DNA of 64,000 bases from Marinibactrum halimedae (GTDB taxonomy: Bacteria; Pseudomonadota; Gammaproteobacteria; Pseudomonadales; Cellvibrionaceae). The position numbers and the translations under genes were made by a program. The notes beneath the pieces are model-generated. The model was not told where the DNA came from. It saw only the letters and a program-made list of their open reading frames with translations, and made no database searches. Positions 55,080-63,786 of the stretch are shown here, piece after piece; within the stretch, counting starts at the first letter, position 1, and every line of letters starts with the position of its first letter. The stretch spans positions 37,772 through 101,771 of the forward strand of contig NZ_JAJQVM010000023.1 of NCBI RefSeq assembly GCF_021234875.1, given 5' to 3'.

Positions 55080-55442
55080 ATGAATACCAAAAACTTACTT
55101 TTCACACTTCGGTCTTCACCCTGCGCCTCCCTCATGGCGAAGGAAGGCTTAGACGCCATACTTGCTGCCTCAGCATACGGACAACACATTCAAGTTTTAT
55201 TTATGGATGAGGGGGTATTCCAGCTTTTACGACACCAAAGCCCAAAATCACTTTCTCTAAAGTCGCCTAGTAATCTCATTGAGACACTCCCCATCTATGG
55301 CATCACTGATCTTTACGTATGTGAAGACTCACTCACTAAAAGAGCAATTAATGAAGAGTTGATAATGCCTGGCACACAATGCTTATCCAAAGAGGACATA
55401 AAACACCTCATTGCAACACAAGATGCCATCTTGAACTTTTAA
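55080..55442 (+). CDS. tusC: TusC, sulfur-relay subunit (DsrF-like)
   Basis: 120 residues. LLFTLRSSPCASLMAKEGLDAILAASAYGQHIQVLFMDEGVFQLL matches TusC, and GITDLYVCEDSLTKR is the usual second motif. It is a structural member of the TusBCD heterohexamer, 64 bp behind tusD. Confidence 0.92.
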   Translation: MNTKNLLFTLRSSPCASLMAKEGLDAILAASAYGQHIQVLFMDEGVFQLLRHQSPKSLSLKSPSNLIETLPIYGITDLYVCEDSLTKRAINEELIMPGTQCLSKEDIKHLIATQDAILNF

Positions 55443-55483
55443 GCTCTTATGATTCCAAAATCACCTAAAATTGAACACAGACT

Positions 55484-55810
55484 GTGAACGAACCTAAAAA
55501 AGAAAAACAAACACTGCATATTGTCTCCCGATCCCCTTATCAATATCGAGATATAGAGCAATGCCTAGATCGCGCCTGCGATAACGATGCTATTTTACTC
55601 ACTGGGGATGCAGTATTTGCCCTCTTACCTACCAGCACCATCTACCACCACCTTAAAAACACATCGATATTTATGTGTGCCCTTGAGCCAGAAGTCGCAG
55701 CAAGAGGACTCTTAGAACAAAACGTGCCAGAATCCACCATCAACCTCATTTCAGATGACGACTTCGTTCAATTAGTGTGCGAATATTCCCGCAGCTTTAC
55801 CTGGTTTTAA
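55484..55810 (+). CDS. tusB: TusB, sulfur-relay subunit (DsrH-like)
   Basis: 108 residues. LHIVSRSPYQYRDIEQCLDRACDNDAILLTGDAVFALLP is the DsrH/TusB start, and FVQLVCEYSRSFTWF the end. The start is a GTG at 55484 without a good ribosome site, so translation may depend on the upstream genes. Third member of TusBCD. Confidence 0.9.
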   Translation: MNEPKKEKQTLHIVSRSPYQYRDIEQCLDRACDNDAILLTGDAVFALLPTSTIYHHLKNTSIFMCALEPEVAARGLLEQNVPESTINLISDDDFVQLVCEYSRSFTWF

Positions 55811-55828
55811 CCGCTCTACTCTTAGTGT

Positions 55829-55860
55829 ATGAATACACATTTATATGAATACACATTGAT
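55829..55860. repeat. 16-bp direct repeat between tusB and tusE
   Basis: ATGAATACACATT(T/G)AT occurs at 55829-55844 and 55845-55860, 18 bp after the tusB stop codon. Confidence 0.93.
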
Positions 55861-55881
55861 TCAATTAAGAATATACACGCC

Positions 55882-56208
55882 ATGAATATATCGCTCCCTC
55901 AAATTAAATTTGATTCTGAAGGCTACTTAGAAGAGTTATCCCAGTGGACACCAGAATTAGCCACACTCCTTGCGAAAGAGGAAAATATTGAATTGTCACA
56001 CGCACACTGGGAAATACTTCATGCAGTGCGTAATTTCTACAATGAGTTTGATCACGCTCCGGCTATGCGTGTTTTAGTGAAATACCTTGCAGCCACCTTA
56101 GGACCTGATAAATCCCACAGTATTTATCTATTAACGCTTTTTCCAGACAGCCCCGCTAAAAAAGCATGCCGAATTGCTGGGCTACCCAAACCCACCAATT
56201 GCCTATAA
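55882..56208 (+). CDS. tusE: TusE/DsrC-like sulfur carrier
   Basis: 108 residues. DSEGYLEELSQWTPELATLLAKEENIELSHAHWEIL and VRNFYNEFDHAPAMRVLVKY are TusE/DsrC motifs; the sulfur-carrying Cys is the second-to-last residue (PTNCL). Only one C-terminal cysteine is seen, so this is the tRNA-thiolation TusE rather than a dissimilatory DsrC. It takes sulfur from TusBCD to MnmA-tRNA. It ends 3 bp from the convergent yjbQ. Confidence 0.94.
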   Translation: MNISLPQIKFDSEGYLEELSQWTPELATLLAKEENIELSHAHWEILHAVRNFYNEFDHAPAMRVLVKYLAATLGPDKSHSIYLLTLFPDSPAKKACRIAGLPKPTNCL

Positions 56209-56211
56209 ACG

Positions 56212-56631
56212 CTATTCTCCTTGAAGAGTTATCACAAGCCGCCTTGAGCCACCTCGATTGCGGTGCTCACATAAATAAATACCCTGCCATACACCAATAT
56301 TTAATCGACCATCGCATATCGGTATAGATAAACTTGCACCCAAAAGACTACTCTTCAAGTGAGCAGGCATATCATCACTTCCTTCATAAGTATGAATAAA
56401 ATACGGTTCATCCTCTGGAACAGCGCGATTAAAAAATTGCTCAAAATCTTCCCGCACTGTTGGATCGGCATTTTCATTAATCGTTAGAGACGCAGACGTA
56501 TGTTGAATAAACACATGCATCAAACCCACGGAAATGCGTTCTAGCTCTGGTATTTCCTTCAATACCTCACGGGTGATTAAATGAAACCCTCGATGCTTAG
56601 GCTGTAATTGAATCTGCTTTTGTAACCACAT
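56212..56631 (-). CDS. yjbQ: YjbQ (UPF0047), secondary thiamine-phosphate synthase family
   Basis: 139 residues: LMHVFIQHTSASLTINENADPTVREDFE, then HTYEGSDDMPAHLKSSLLGASLSIPICDGRLNIGVWQGIYLCEHRNRGGSRRLVITLQG. These are the conserved blocks of the YjbQ family, which shows weak thiamine-phosphate synthase activity; the physiological role is unsettled. GAGGAA precedes the ATG. Confidence 0.93.
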   Translation of the reverse strand: MWLQKQIQLQPKHRGFHLITREVLKEIPELERISVGLMHVFIQHTSASLTINENADPTVREDFEQFFNRAVPEDEPYFIHTYEGSDDMPAHLKSSLLGASLSIPICDGRLNIGVWQGIYLCEHRNRGGSRRLVITLQGE

Positions 56632-56897
56632 ACGAATTCCTCAATCTCAATAATTTACCCACCCATCATATTAAAAACATCACTCCTTAACATAATCCGT
56701 TATTTTTTACATTTGGCTCAATACCATTCCCTTTTCCTGAAACGAAACAACCAATATTTAAAAGCCCGTTCCCATATGTCTGACACAAAAACAAATAGCT
56801 TAAAAATAAAACAGTGCATAAAAAGGAATACCAAAATCAATGGACAAGTGTATTGACGCGCCGAGAATAAACGCTATTATACGCACCACTTCGCTGC

Positions 56898-56973
56898 GGG
56901 TGGTTAGCTCAGTTGGGAGAGCGACGGCCTTACAAGCCGTAGGTCACAGGTTCGACCCCTGTACCACCCACCA
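56898..56973 (+). tRNA. tRNA-Val (anticodon TAC)
   Basis: 76 bases including encoded CCA. GGGTGGT (56898-56904) pairs with ACCACCC (56963-56969), the anticodon loop CTTACAA carries TAC, and the T-arm has GGTTCGACCCC. Confidence 0.98.
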
Positions 56974-57040
56974 AATTTCTTTAGGGTTTGAACTACACTC
57001 TTTGGAAACTGTAGCGATGCTAAGCAAATATTGCTTCAGC

Positions 57041-57117
57041 GGACCGGTAGTTCAGTTGGTTAGAATGCCGGCCTGTCACGCCGGAGGTCGCGGGTTCGAG
57101 TCCCGTCCGGTCCGCCA
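57041..57117 (+). tRNA. tRNA-Asp (anticodon GTC)
   Basis: 77 bases including encoded CCA. GGACCGG (57041-57047) pairs with CCGGTCC (57107-57113), the anticodon loop CTGTCAC carries GTC, and the T-arm has GGTTCGAGTCC. Confidence 0.98.
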
Positions 57118-57371
57118 TTTCATCTATGCCTTTGTTTATTTATTCCTCTCTTTAAGTAATTCTAAAAACCCTCCTCAAAACAAATATTGATCCAATAATT
57201 TTCATTGCTATTCGAATCTTAAAACCCCACATTTATCAACAAAATTAGCCATTCATTAAGGTAGGGTTCGGCTTTTATCAGCAAAATAAACGCAATCAGC
57301 CCACTTCCAAAGTGGTCGAGATAGCCGTGCAAAATAGAATTTGAAGACCAGAAGTGTAATGGAGACTTGTT

Positions 57372-58238
57372 ATGGAAAGTTATGAAATGCTCGTTGCAAC
57401 GATCGCACTCACAATGGGCGCCTCATGGGCAAGCGGCATTAACCTTTATGCCACATTACTGATGCTTGGGCTTGCTGGCTCGACTGGCAATTTGGACTTA
57501 CCATCCGATTTAGAAGTTCTGGAAAACCCCTTGGTTATTGGCGCAGCAGGCATAATGTATTTTGTTGAATTTTTCGTCGACAAAACACCCGGTGTCGACT
57601 CTGGATGGGATACTCTACATACTTTTGTGAGGATTCCGGCTGGCGTACTGCTGGCAGCAGGAGCCGTTGGCGAAATCAACCCTGCCATGGAGGTCGCCGC
57701 AGGCATATTAGGGGGAGGGCTTGCAGCAACGAGCCATGCCACAAAGTCTGGGTCCAGACTATTAATTAATACATCGCCAGAACCCTTCAGCAACTGGGGA
57801 GCCTCTGTAACGGAAGACCTTTTAGTTATTGGCGGACTCTGGACCGCACTGAATCATCCAGTATTGTTTCTTATTTTATTGATTGCTTTCATCGCCTTGG
57901 CCGTATGGATGATTCCCAAACTATGGCGCTTACTGGCTTCCGTTTTTCGAAAATTGGCGACCATATTGGGTTTTAAAACCAAACGCTCCGATGACTCTTC
58001 CTCTCAGAACAATTCGAATACCTCTTCTCAAAGTGATGACTCAGTCGCCATTCCCTTGCCTCATACCCAAATACCCTTTGAACAAGCTGCATCGCTCAAT
58101 CAACGTGAAAAAATGGACAACCTTGAGCGCCTCCATCAACTTTATAAAAACGGAGTCCTTACGGAAGAAGAGTTTCAGAAAGAAAAATTCAAACTCCTAT
58201 CAAACTCTTACCCAGAAGAGACTCAAAATCCTCATTAA
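57372..58238 (+). CDS. DUF4126 membrane protein with C-terminal SHOCT domain
   Basis: 288 residues. The N-terminal 190 residues have five to six hydrophobic segments with DUF4126-type stretches (SWASGINLYATLLMLGLAG, YFVEFFVDKTPGVDSGWDTLHTFVRIPAG, AATSHATKSGSRLLINTSPEPFSNWGASVTED). A Ser/Asn/Asp-rich linker (about 205-232) leads to a SHOCT-like tail (NLERLHQLYKNGVLTEEEFQKEKFKLL). The function is unknown; SHOCT segments often occur in proteins that oligomerise at membranes. GGAG precedes the ATG. The combination of both domains is notable but not rare. Confidence 0.82.
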   Translation: MESYEMLVATIALTMGASWASGINLYATLLMLGLAGSTGNLDLPSDLEVLENPLVIGAAGIMYFVEFFVDKTPGVDSGWDTLHTFVRIPAGVLLAAGAVGEINPAMEVAAGILGGGLAATSHATKSGSRLLINTSPEPFSNWGASVTEDLLVIGGLWTALNHPVLFLILLIAFIALAVWMIPKLWRLLASVFRKLATILGFKTKRSDDSSSQNNSNTSSQSDDSVAIPLPHTQIPFEQAASLNQREKMDNLERLHQLYKNGVLTEEEFQKEKFKLLSNSYPEETQNPH

Positions 58239-58443
58239 CTGCACCTTTGTTAGCATCGACTGCCAAGCAATGGCACGTAAAACCTCTTGTGATTTTAAAT
58301 TACAAAACTTTGCAAAAAAAAACGCCCCAATAATTAATAGAAAAAATAAATATGCAATAATCCTTAACCGAATCGCTAATCTGCGCAATCCATCAATTCT
58401 GGATTGTGGCGTAGCTCATAAAAGTTAAGGAGACAATGACGTG

Positions 58444-61400
58444 ATGTTACAACGGAGCCCATTGGCAATCGCCCTGATCTTGGCACTGACCACAACAGCC
58501 TGTGGTGGAGGCGGCGGTGGAGGTAGCAATTCAGGCGGCGGTACCACGCCCACCCCACCCCCGAGCACAGAACTTACCGGTATTCTTATTGATAGCCCTG
58601 TTGCCAACGTAGCTTTTCAAACCGCAACGAAAAGTGGCACGACCAATGAGAACGGAGAATTCACCTACGAGCCTGGCGAAACCGTTACTTTCTCCATTGG
58701 CGACTTAGTGCTAGGTACGATTCCAGCCGCTGAAACCATTACCCCCTTAGATCTCGCCGACAGCAATGACGTCACTGACCCTGCGGTTTTAAATCGAATT
58801 CGATTGTTACAGTCTCTGGATACTGACGGCAATCCAGACAACGGAATTACCATTTCCGACCTAGCTGCCGGTGCGGCAACAGCCCTTGACTTTAACCAAT
58901 CTGCGACAAGCTTCGCCACTTCTCAAACCGTTTTGTCTTTTATTAGCAATGCCGGGCAAACGTCGCCTGTAACAGAACTGGTTTCTCCAGAAGATGCCCT
59001 ACTGCATTTTCAATCAGTACTCACAGATAATGGTATTACCTTCGAAGCCAATAACAACTCCGATACCGATGAAGATGGCGTACTGGATCAAGATGATGCC
59101 TTCCCTGATGACCCTAATGAGACCCTAGACACGGATGGTGATGGTATAGGCAACAATGCTGATACTGATGATGATGGTGATGGCGTTGTCGATGCTGACG
59201 ATGCCTTCCCATTAGATAATACCGAAGATACGGATACCGATGGAGATGGCGTTGGCGATAATAGTGATGCCTTCCCTAACAACCCACAGGAAGACACCGA
59301 TACCGACGGAGATGGCGTTGGCGATAATAGTGATGCCTTCCCTACCAATCCAGAGGAAAACACCGATACCGATGGAGATGGCGTTGGCGATAATAGTGAT
59401 GCCTTCCCTAACAACCCACAGGAAGACACCGATACCGACGGAGATGGCGTTGGCGATAATAGTGATGCCTTCCCTAACAACCCACAGGAAAACACCGATA
59501 CTGATGGAGATGGCGTTGGCGATAATAGTGATGCCTTCCCTAACAACCCACAGGAAGACACCGATACCGATGGAGATGGCGTTGGTGATAATAGTGATGC
59601 CTTCCCAACCAATCCAGAGGAAGACACCGATACCGATGGAGATGGCGTTGGCGATATGAGTGATGCCTTCCCTAACGACCCACAAGAAGACACCGATACC
59701 GATGGAGATCGCGTTGGCGATAATAGTGATGCCTTCCCTAACGACCCCGAAGAAACAACCGATACCGATGATGATGGCTTAGGTGACAATGCTGATATTG
59801 ATGATGACAATGATCGATTGATTGAAATTTATACTCTCGAAGATCTCGACAAAATGCGCCAAAGCTTAGATGGGTCAAGCTTCCCAGATTCTAACGACAC
59901 TCCAGTGACAGATGGCTGCGGCACCGGCGGCTGTTATGGTTATGAATTAATGGCCGACCTAAACTTCGACACCAATGGTAATGGCACTATTGATGAGCAG
60001 GATGAGTTTTACGACTGGGATAATCTCAATGAAGCCAATGGCTGGCAGCCCATTGGTGATGAAACTAATCCCTTCACCGCCAGTTTCAATGGCAACGGCT
60101 ATACCATAGCTAACCTCCATATGAACTACCCAGAAAGCAGTTCTTTGAATTCGATTAATATAGGCTTATTTGGTGTAGTAAGTGGACGAAGTGATGATAT
60201 AGAAATACACATTGAAGACCTAACACTAAGTGGTGATCTGACATCCATACTGGGTGGAGGTAGTGTGGGTAGCCTTATCGGCGCAGTTATCTCGACAACT
60301 GGAATCGTTGAATTGAGCAACCTAACAATTAGCGACGGTGTTGTCACAGCAGATCCAGCCTCAACCTCAATCTCTACTCGACCGTTCAACATTGGCGGCC
60401 TAGCTGGAATAATTTCAGTTAGTGGCGGCTCAATCTATATCAACAATGTTTACGTCAATACAACGATTCGAGGAGAAGCGGGTGCTGGTGGTATTGCTTC
60501 TAGTGCTTTTGTGTCCGGCAATGCCAAGTTAGAGACCAATCACTGCGTGACAACAGGGACTATCGAATACATAAATATTGCCTCTATTGATGAAAGCACA
60601 GCAGGAGTTGTAGGGGGGATTTTCGGACTTGCTAGAACAATAGATGAATCTCAATTGCTATTAAAACGATCAGAGTTTAAAGGCACGCTATCCGGGCCAG
60701 GCTCAAATAGCTCTGATGAGTCAGCATATCTGTATGGAGGCCTAATAGGCTGGGCCGATGTACAATCGGGCAATACCGCAATCTCCATTGAAGAGAATAT
60801 TGTAGAGGCTATTATTAATGCGCCTAATACGCAGAATGTGGGAGGAGCGATTGGAAGTATTTCAAGCTCATCGGACACTACCTCTATAACCCTTTCATCG
60901 AACTCTATCTCTGCAAACATGACGGTAAACAATGAATCTGGTGGGTTTTTGGGTGGCATTTTCCAGCTAAGCGAAACCGGAGGTGTCTTATCACTGACCC
61001 TCAGTAACAATATTGTTAGTGGCACCCTCAACGGCACCTCTCAGCTTGGTGGATTTATTGGCTCAACAGAACCCGGAAACATCGGTAGTAATAACCCTCC
61101 AACAGCCGCTAATTTAGCCCTTAACGTCAACGATAATTTCGTATCAGCAATGATCACCAGCTCCACGGGAACTGACATTGGTGAGTTTGTCGGTAAGAGT
61201 TGGAACGCCAATTACAGCGGTAACCACTTCGTAAATGACAAAAACACCGGCTTATTTGCTGTAGGCATCCTCGCTGAAGGCAACGCCATTTCAGGCTCTG
61301 GAGACATCACAGGCTTCACCCTAGAGCAAATGCAATGCCCAACCAGCGCCGGTGATGCCAGCTGCGAATCAGGCTTGTATGAAGGCTGGGGCGACAATCT

Positions 61401-61524
61401 CAATAGTGACGGCTTACCCGCTTGGGATTTCGGCACCAACACTCAACTCCCTGGGCTCCTAATTGACGGAACGGTTTATCGTGATGCCGATGGCGACGGA
61501 ACACTAGACGAGCCAGCTCAATAG
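58444..61524 (+). CDS. Large surface lipoprotein with thrombospondin type 3 (Ca-binding) repeats
   Basis: About 1026 residues. A lipoprotein signal (RSPLAIALILALTTTAC) is followed by a Gly/Ser/Pro linker (GGGGGGGSNSGGG...PTPPPS), an N-terminal domain (about 40-190, TGILIDSPVANVAFQT ... GTTNENGEFTYEPGETVTFSIGDLVLG, a motif common in such lipoproteins), then TSP3-type DxDxDGxxD units: eight near-identical 22-residue repeats plus diverged ones (about 200-460). The C-terminal 550 residues are a GLUG-like beta-helix region (GGLAGII, GGIASSAF, GGLIGW, GGAIGSI, GGFIGS). It is probably anchored on the outer membrane and rigidified by Ca; adhesion is a reasonable guess. The start is GTG 58441 or ATG 58444, with AAGGAG upstream. 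Confidence 0.85.
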   Translation: MLQRSPLAIALILALTTTACGGGGGGGSNSGGGTTPTPPPSTELTGILIDSPVANVAFQTATKSGTTNENGEFTYEPGETVTFSIGDLVLGTIPAAETITPLDLADSNDVTDPAVLNRIRLLQSLDTDGNPDNGITISDLAAGAATALDFNQSATSFATSQTVLSFISNAGQTSPVTELVSPEDALLHFQSVLTDNGITFEANNNSDTDEDGVLDQDDAFPDDPNETLDTDGDGIGNNADTDDDGDGVVDADDAFPLDNTEDTDTDGDGVGDNSDAFPNNPQEDTDTDGDGVGDNSDAFPTNPEENTDTDGDGVGDNSDAFPNNPQEDTDTDGDGVGDNSDAFPNNPQENTDTDGDGVGDNSDAFPNNPQEDTDTDGDGVGDNSDAFPTNPEEDTDTDGDGVGDMSDAFPNDPQEDTDTDGDRVGDNSDAFPNDPEETTDTDDDGLGDNADIDDDNDRLIEIYTLEDLDKMRQSLDGSSFPDSNDTPVTDGCGTGGCYGYELMADLNFDTNGNGTIDEQDEFYDWDNLNEANGWQPIGDETNPFTASFNGNGYTIANLHMNYPESSSLNSINIGLFGVVSGRSDDIEIHIEDLTLSGDLTSILGGGSVGSLIGAVISTTGIVELSNLTISDGVVTADPASTSISTRPFNIGGLAGIISVSGGSIYINNVYVNTTIRGEAGAGGIASSAFVSGNAKLETNHCVTTGTIEYINIASIDESTAGVVGGIFGLARTIDESQLLLKRSEFKGTLSGPGSNSSDESAYLYGGLIGWADVQSGNTAISIEENIVEAIINAPNTQNVGGAIGSISSSSDTTSITLSSNSISANMTVNNESGGFLGGIFQLSETGGVLSLTLSNNIVSGTLNGTSQLGGFIGSTEPGNIGSNNPPTAANLALNVNDNFVSAMITSSTGTDIGEFVGKSWNANYSGNHFVNDKNTGLFAVGILAEGNAISGSGDITGFTLEQMQCPTSAGDASCESGLYEGWGDNLNSDGLPAWDFGTNTQLPGLLIDGTVYRDADGDGTLDEPAQ
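59227..59754 (+). repeat. Eight tandem 66-bp TSP3-type repeats
   Basis: Each 66-bp unit encodes DTDTDGDGVGDNSDAFP(N/T)(N/D)P(Q/E)E. Differences are few (N/D at the first position; TNPEE in two units, MSDAF in the seventh, GDRVG in the eighth). A diverged unit follows at 59755. Confidence 0.95.
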
Positions 61525-61540
61525 AGAACGCTCTACACCC

Positions 61541-61569
61541 AGGCATCAGTGCGCTCAGCACTGATGCCT
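61541..61569. terminator. 12-bp perfect hairpin after the lipoprotein gene
   Basis: AGGCATCAGTGC (61541-61552) pairs exactly with GCACTGATGCCT (61558-61569), 17 bp after the stop codon. The following T-run is weak. Confidence 0.7.
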
Positions 61570-61654
61570 CACCCTTCTCATGTCATTTTCTCTCCGCCCT
61601 CCCCTTTCTAAAATCACCATTCATTATCTACCCCCCAACAAAAACGACACACTA

Positions 61655-61668
61655 TTGATTTCAATCAA
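61655..61668. promoter_or_regulatory. FNR/ANR-type site upstream of gbsR-cioAB
   Basis: TTGAT-TTCA-ATCAA is a perfect match to the FNR/ANR consensus TTGAT-N4-ATCAA. It lies 110 bp upstream of the regulator start, in front of an oxidase operon. In Pseudomonas, cioAB is controlled by ANR (established), so oxygen-dependent control is likely here too. Confidence 0.8.
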
Positions 61669-61778
61669 AATCGCTTGCACTTATTCGCGCCAGATTTTAA
61701 ACTTTCAATAATTTTTGAAAATACAGAAATATCAATATTTTCAATTTTACACACATTAACTACTCGGAAACTTAGATC

Positions 61779-62324
61779 ATGGAACTGAGCGATAACCTTC
61801 ACTCCTTTGTCTTGCATTTTGGTGAAATGGGAAGCCGTTGGGGCATTAACCGAACCGTTGGTCAAATTTTGGCATTACTGGTTATTCATGAAGAACCTCT
61901 TAACGCCGACCAGATTGGTACTGCACTGAGTATTTCTCGAGGCAATGTCAGCATGGGGCTCAAAGAGCTGCAATCGTGGCGACTTATTAAACCTCAGCAC
62001 ATTCCTGGAGATCGAAAAGATTATTTTATCGCAGCGGGCGATGTCTGGACTCTGGCGTTAACCGTCATGGAAGAACGGCGCAAGCGAGAGGTAGACCCCA
62101 CCATCACCCTACTTCGAGATTTATTACTGAAAGACACCAACAGCACCAAAGAAGAATACGCTCGCCAAAAGATTCGTGATATTCACGATTTATTGGAAAT
62201 GATCACTGACTGGTCTGGAGAATTGCAATCCATGGAACCCGCATCGCTTAAACGACTAATGAAACTTGGTTCTGGAGTCAGCAAGGTCTTAGACGTAAAA
62301 GATAAATTCTTGGGCAAAACCTAA
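61779..62324 (+). CDS. GbsR-like MarR-fold transcriptional regulator
   Basis: 181 residues. The HTH region LHFGEMGSRWGINRTVGQILALLVIHEEPLNADQIGTALSISRGNVSMGLKELQSWRLIKPQHIPGDRKDYF is typical of the GbsR/CudC branch of MarR-like regulators, followed by a helical dimerisation part rich in charged residues. It lies 52 bp upstream of cioA on the same strand, so it probably regulates or is co-transcribed with the oxidase; family members respond to choline-like ligands in Bacillus, but the ligand here is unknown. The ribosome site is weak. Confidence 0.82.
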   Translation: MELSDNLHSFVLHFGEMGSRWGINRTVGQILALLVIHEEPLNADQIGTALSISRGNVSMGLKELQSWRLIKPQHIPGDRKDYFIAAGDVWTLALTVMEERRKREVDPTITLLRDLLLKDTNSTKEEYARQKIRDIHDLLEMITDWSGELQSMEPASLKRLMKLGSGVSKVLDVKDKFLGKT

Positions 62325-62376
62325 TGTACGTAAATTAATTACTTATTACCCACCACCGTAGAGGAGGAGCACTTTT

Positions 62377-63786
62377 GTGGAAACGTTAATACTCTCCCGA
62401 ATCCAATTCGCGGCCAATATCAGCTTTCACATTTTATTCCCCACCATCACCATCGCACTATGTTGGTTTTTGGTGTATTTCAAAATTCGACATGACATCA
62501 GTCAAGATGAAATCTGGATGCGAGTGTATCGCTTCTGGGTCAAAATATTCGCTCTGACTTTTGCCATGGGCGTCGTCAGTGGGATTACCATGTCGTTTCA
62601 GTTTGGTACCAACTGGCCAGGGTTTATGGAAACGGTAGGAAATATTGCCGGCCCATTGTTAGGGTATGAAGTGCTTACCGCTTTTTTTATGGAAGCCACT
62701 TTTCTGGGGATTATGTTATTTGGGATTAATCGCGTCCCCAGTTGGTTACACACATTGAGCGCGATCATTGTGGCCATTGGTACCACGTTATCCGCTTTTT
62801 GGATTTTATCGTTAAATTCTTGGATGCAAACCCCTGCCGGTTTTGAAATGCGCGATGGTGTTGCCTACCCAACGGATTGGATCGCCATTATTTTTAATCC
62901 GTCTTTCTGGCCGCGATTTACCCATATGTTACTGGCTTCAGCACTTACCGCCAGTTTTTTAATTGCAGGCCTTTCTGCCTTTCGCATTTTACGCGGTGAC
63001 CCAAAACCAGCACCGCGCCGTGCCTTAACTACGGCGATTATTGCCGCTTGCCTATTAACCCCAACGCAAATGTTCGTGGGCGATTTACATGGGCTGAATA
63101 CACTGGAACACCAACCGCAAAAAATTGCGGCAATGGAAGGCGTTTGGGAAACCGATACCCACGTACCACTTTTATTATTCGCTATTCCTGACGAAGCCAA
63201 TAAAGAAAATCATTTTGAAATTGCCATTCCCAATTTAGCCAGCCTCGTCCTCACCCATGACGCCGCCGGTGAAATAAAAGGCCTCAATGAATTTGGTGAT
63301 GCTGCCCCTCCCGTAAAACCACTATTTTTTGGATTTCGAATTATGGTGGGCATGGGAATGCTTATGCTACTCACCGCGTTTGTAGGGGGATGGCAACTCC
63401 TTCGTCAACAAACCGTTTCTCCGTTTCTGCTAAAGGTATTTGTTGGCATGAGCTTTTCTGGCTGGATTGCGACGCTTGCCGGTTGGTATGTCACTGAAAT
63501 TGGCCGTCAGCCGTATCTGGTTTCTGGAATATTAACGACCCAAGACGCCGCGACAAGCATTGCTCCAGGTAATGTCGCACTGTCGCTGACACTCTACGTT
63601 TTACTCTACCTAGGGTTACTATACGCCTACATTCGTACACTGTTCGTTATGAGTGAGCGCGCCGTGTGGGTCGATGCGCCCGAAAAAAGTGATCGATTAC
63701 GCAGCCAAGAAGACGAGAAAAAATCACATTTCGATGACCGTCATTTCTCAGATAACCGCATCCATACGGAGGGGGTTCAATTATGA
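62377..63786 (+). CDS. cioA: Cyanide-insensitive cytochrome bd-type oxidase subunit I
   Basis: 469 residues, starting at a GTG at 62377 behind GAGGAGGAG. SRIQFAANISFHILFPTITIALCW contains the heme-ligand His18; FGTNWPGFMETVGNIAGPLLGYEVLTAFFMEATFLGIMLFG and FTHMLLASALTASFLIAG carry the other conserved His/Glu positions. The periplasmic Q-loop is short and the protein is under 480 residues, both typical of the CIO type rather than the E. coli long-loop CydA. It oxidises quinol and reduces oxygen at the inner membrane. It overlaps cioB by an ATGA. Confidence 0.93.
   Translation: METLILSRIQFAANISFHILFPTITIALCWFLVYFKIRHDISQDEIWMRVYRFWVKIFALTFAMGVVSGITMSFQFGTNWPGFMETVGNIAGPLLGYEVLTAFFMEATFLGIMLFGINRVPSWLHTLSAIIVAIGTTLSAFWILSLNSWMQTPAGFEMRDGVAYPTDWIAIIFNPSFWPRFTHMLLASALTASFLIAGLSAFRILRGDPKPAPRRALTTAIIAACLLTPTQMFVGDLHGLNTLEHQPQKIAAMEGVWETDTHVPLLLFAIPDEANKENHFEIAIPNLASLVLTHDAAGEIKGLNEFGDAAPPVKPLFFGFRIMVGMGMLMLLTAFVGGWQLLRQQTVSPFLLKVFVGMSFSGWIATLAGWYVTEIGRQPYLVSGILTTQDAATSIAPGNVALSLTLYVLLYLGLLYAYIRTLFVMSERAVWVDAPEKSDRLRSQEDEKKSHFDDRHFSDNRIHTEGVQL

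Larger units (their letters stand above)
56632..57371. other. tRNA region between yjbQ and the DUF4126 gene
   Basis: 740 bp containing tRNA-Val and tRNA-Asp, 67 bp apart and probably on one transcript. Nothing else is recognised after the second tRNA. Confidence 0.6.

Noticed and set aside
53434..57117. tRNA genes as integration sites for a mobile island
   Set aside because: No integrase and no duplicated tRNA 3' end were seen nearby; flanking genes (rne, yccA, tus, yjbQ) are housekeeping.
59088..59810. 240-codon frame antisense to the TSP3 repeats
   Set aside because: A by-product of the 66-bp repeat composition; Ser/Pro/Val repeats without ribosome site, mirroring the coding strand.
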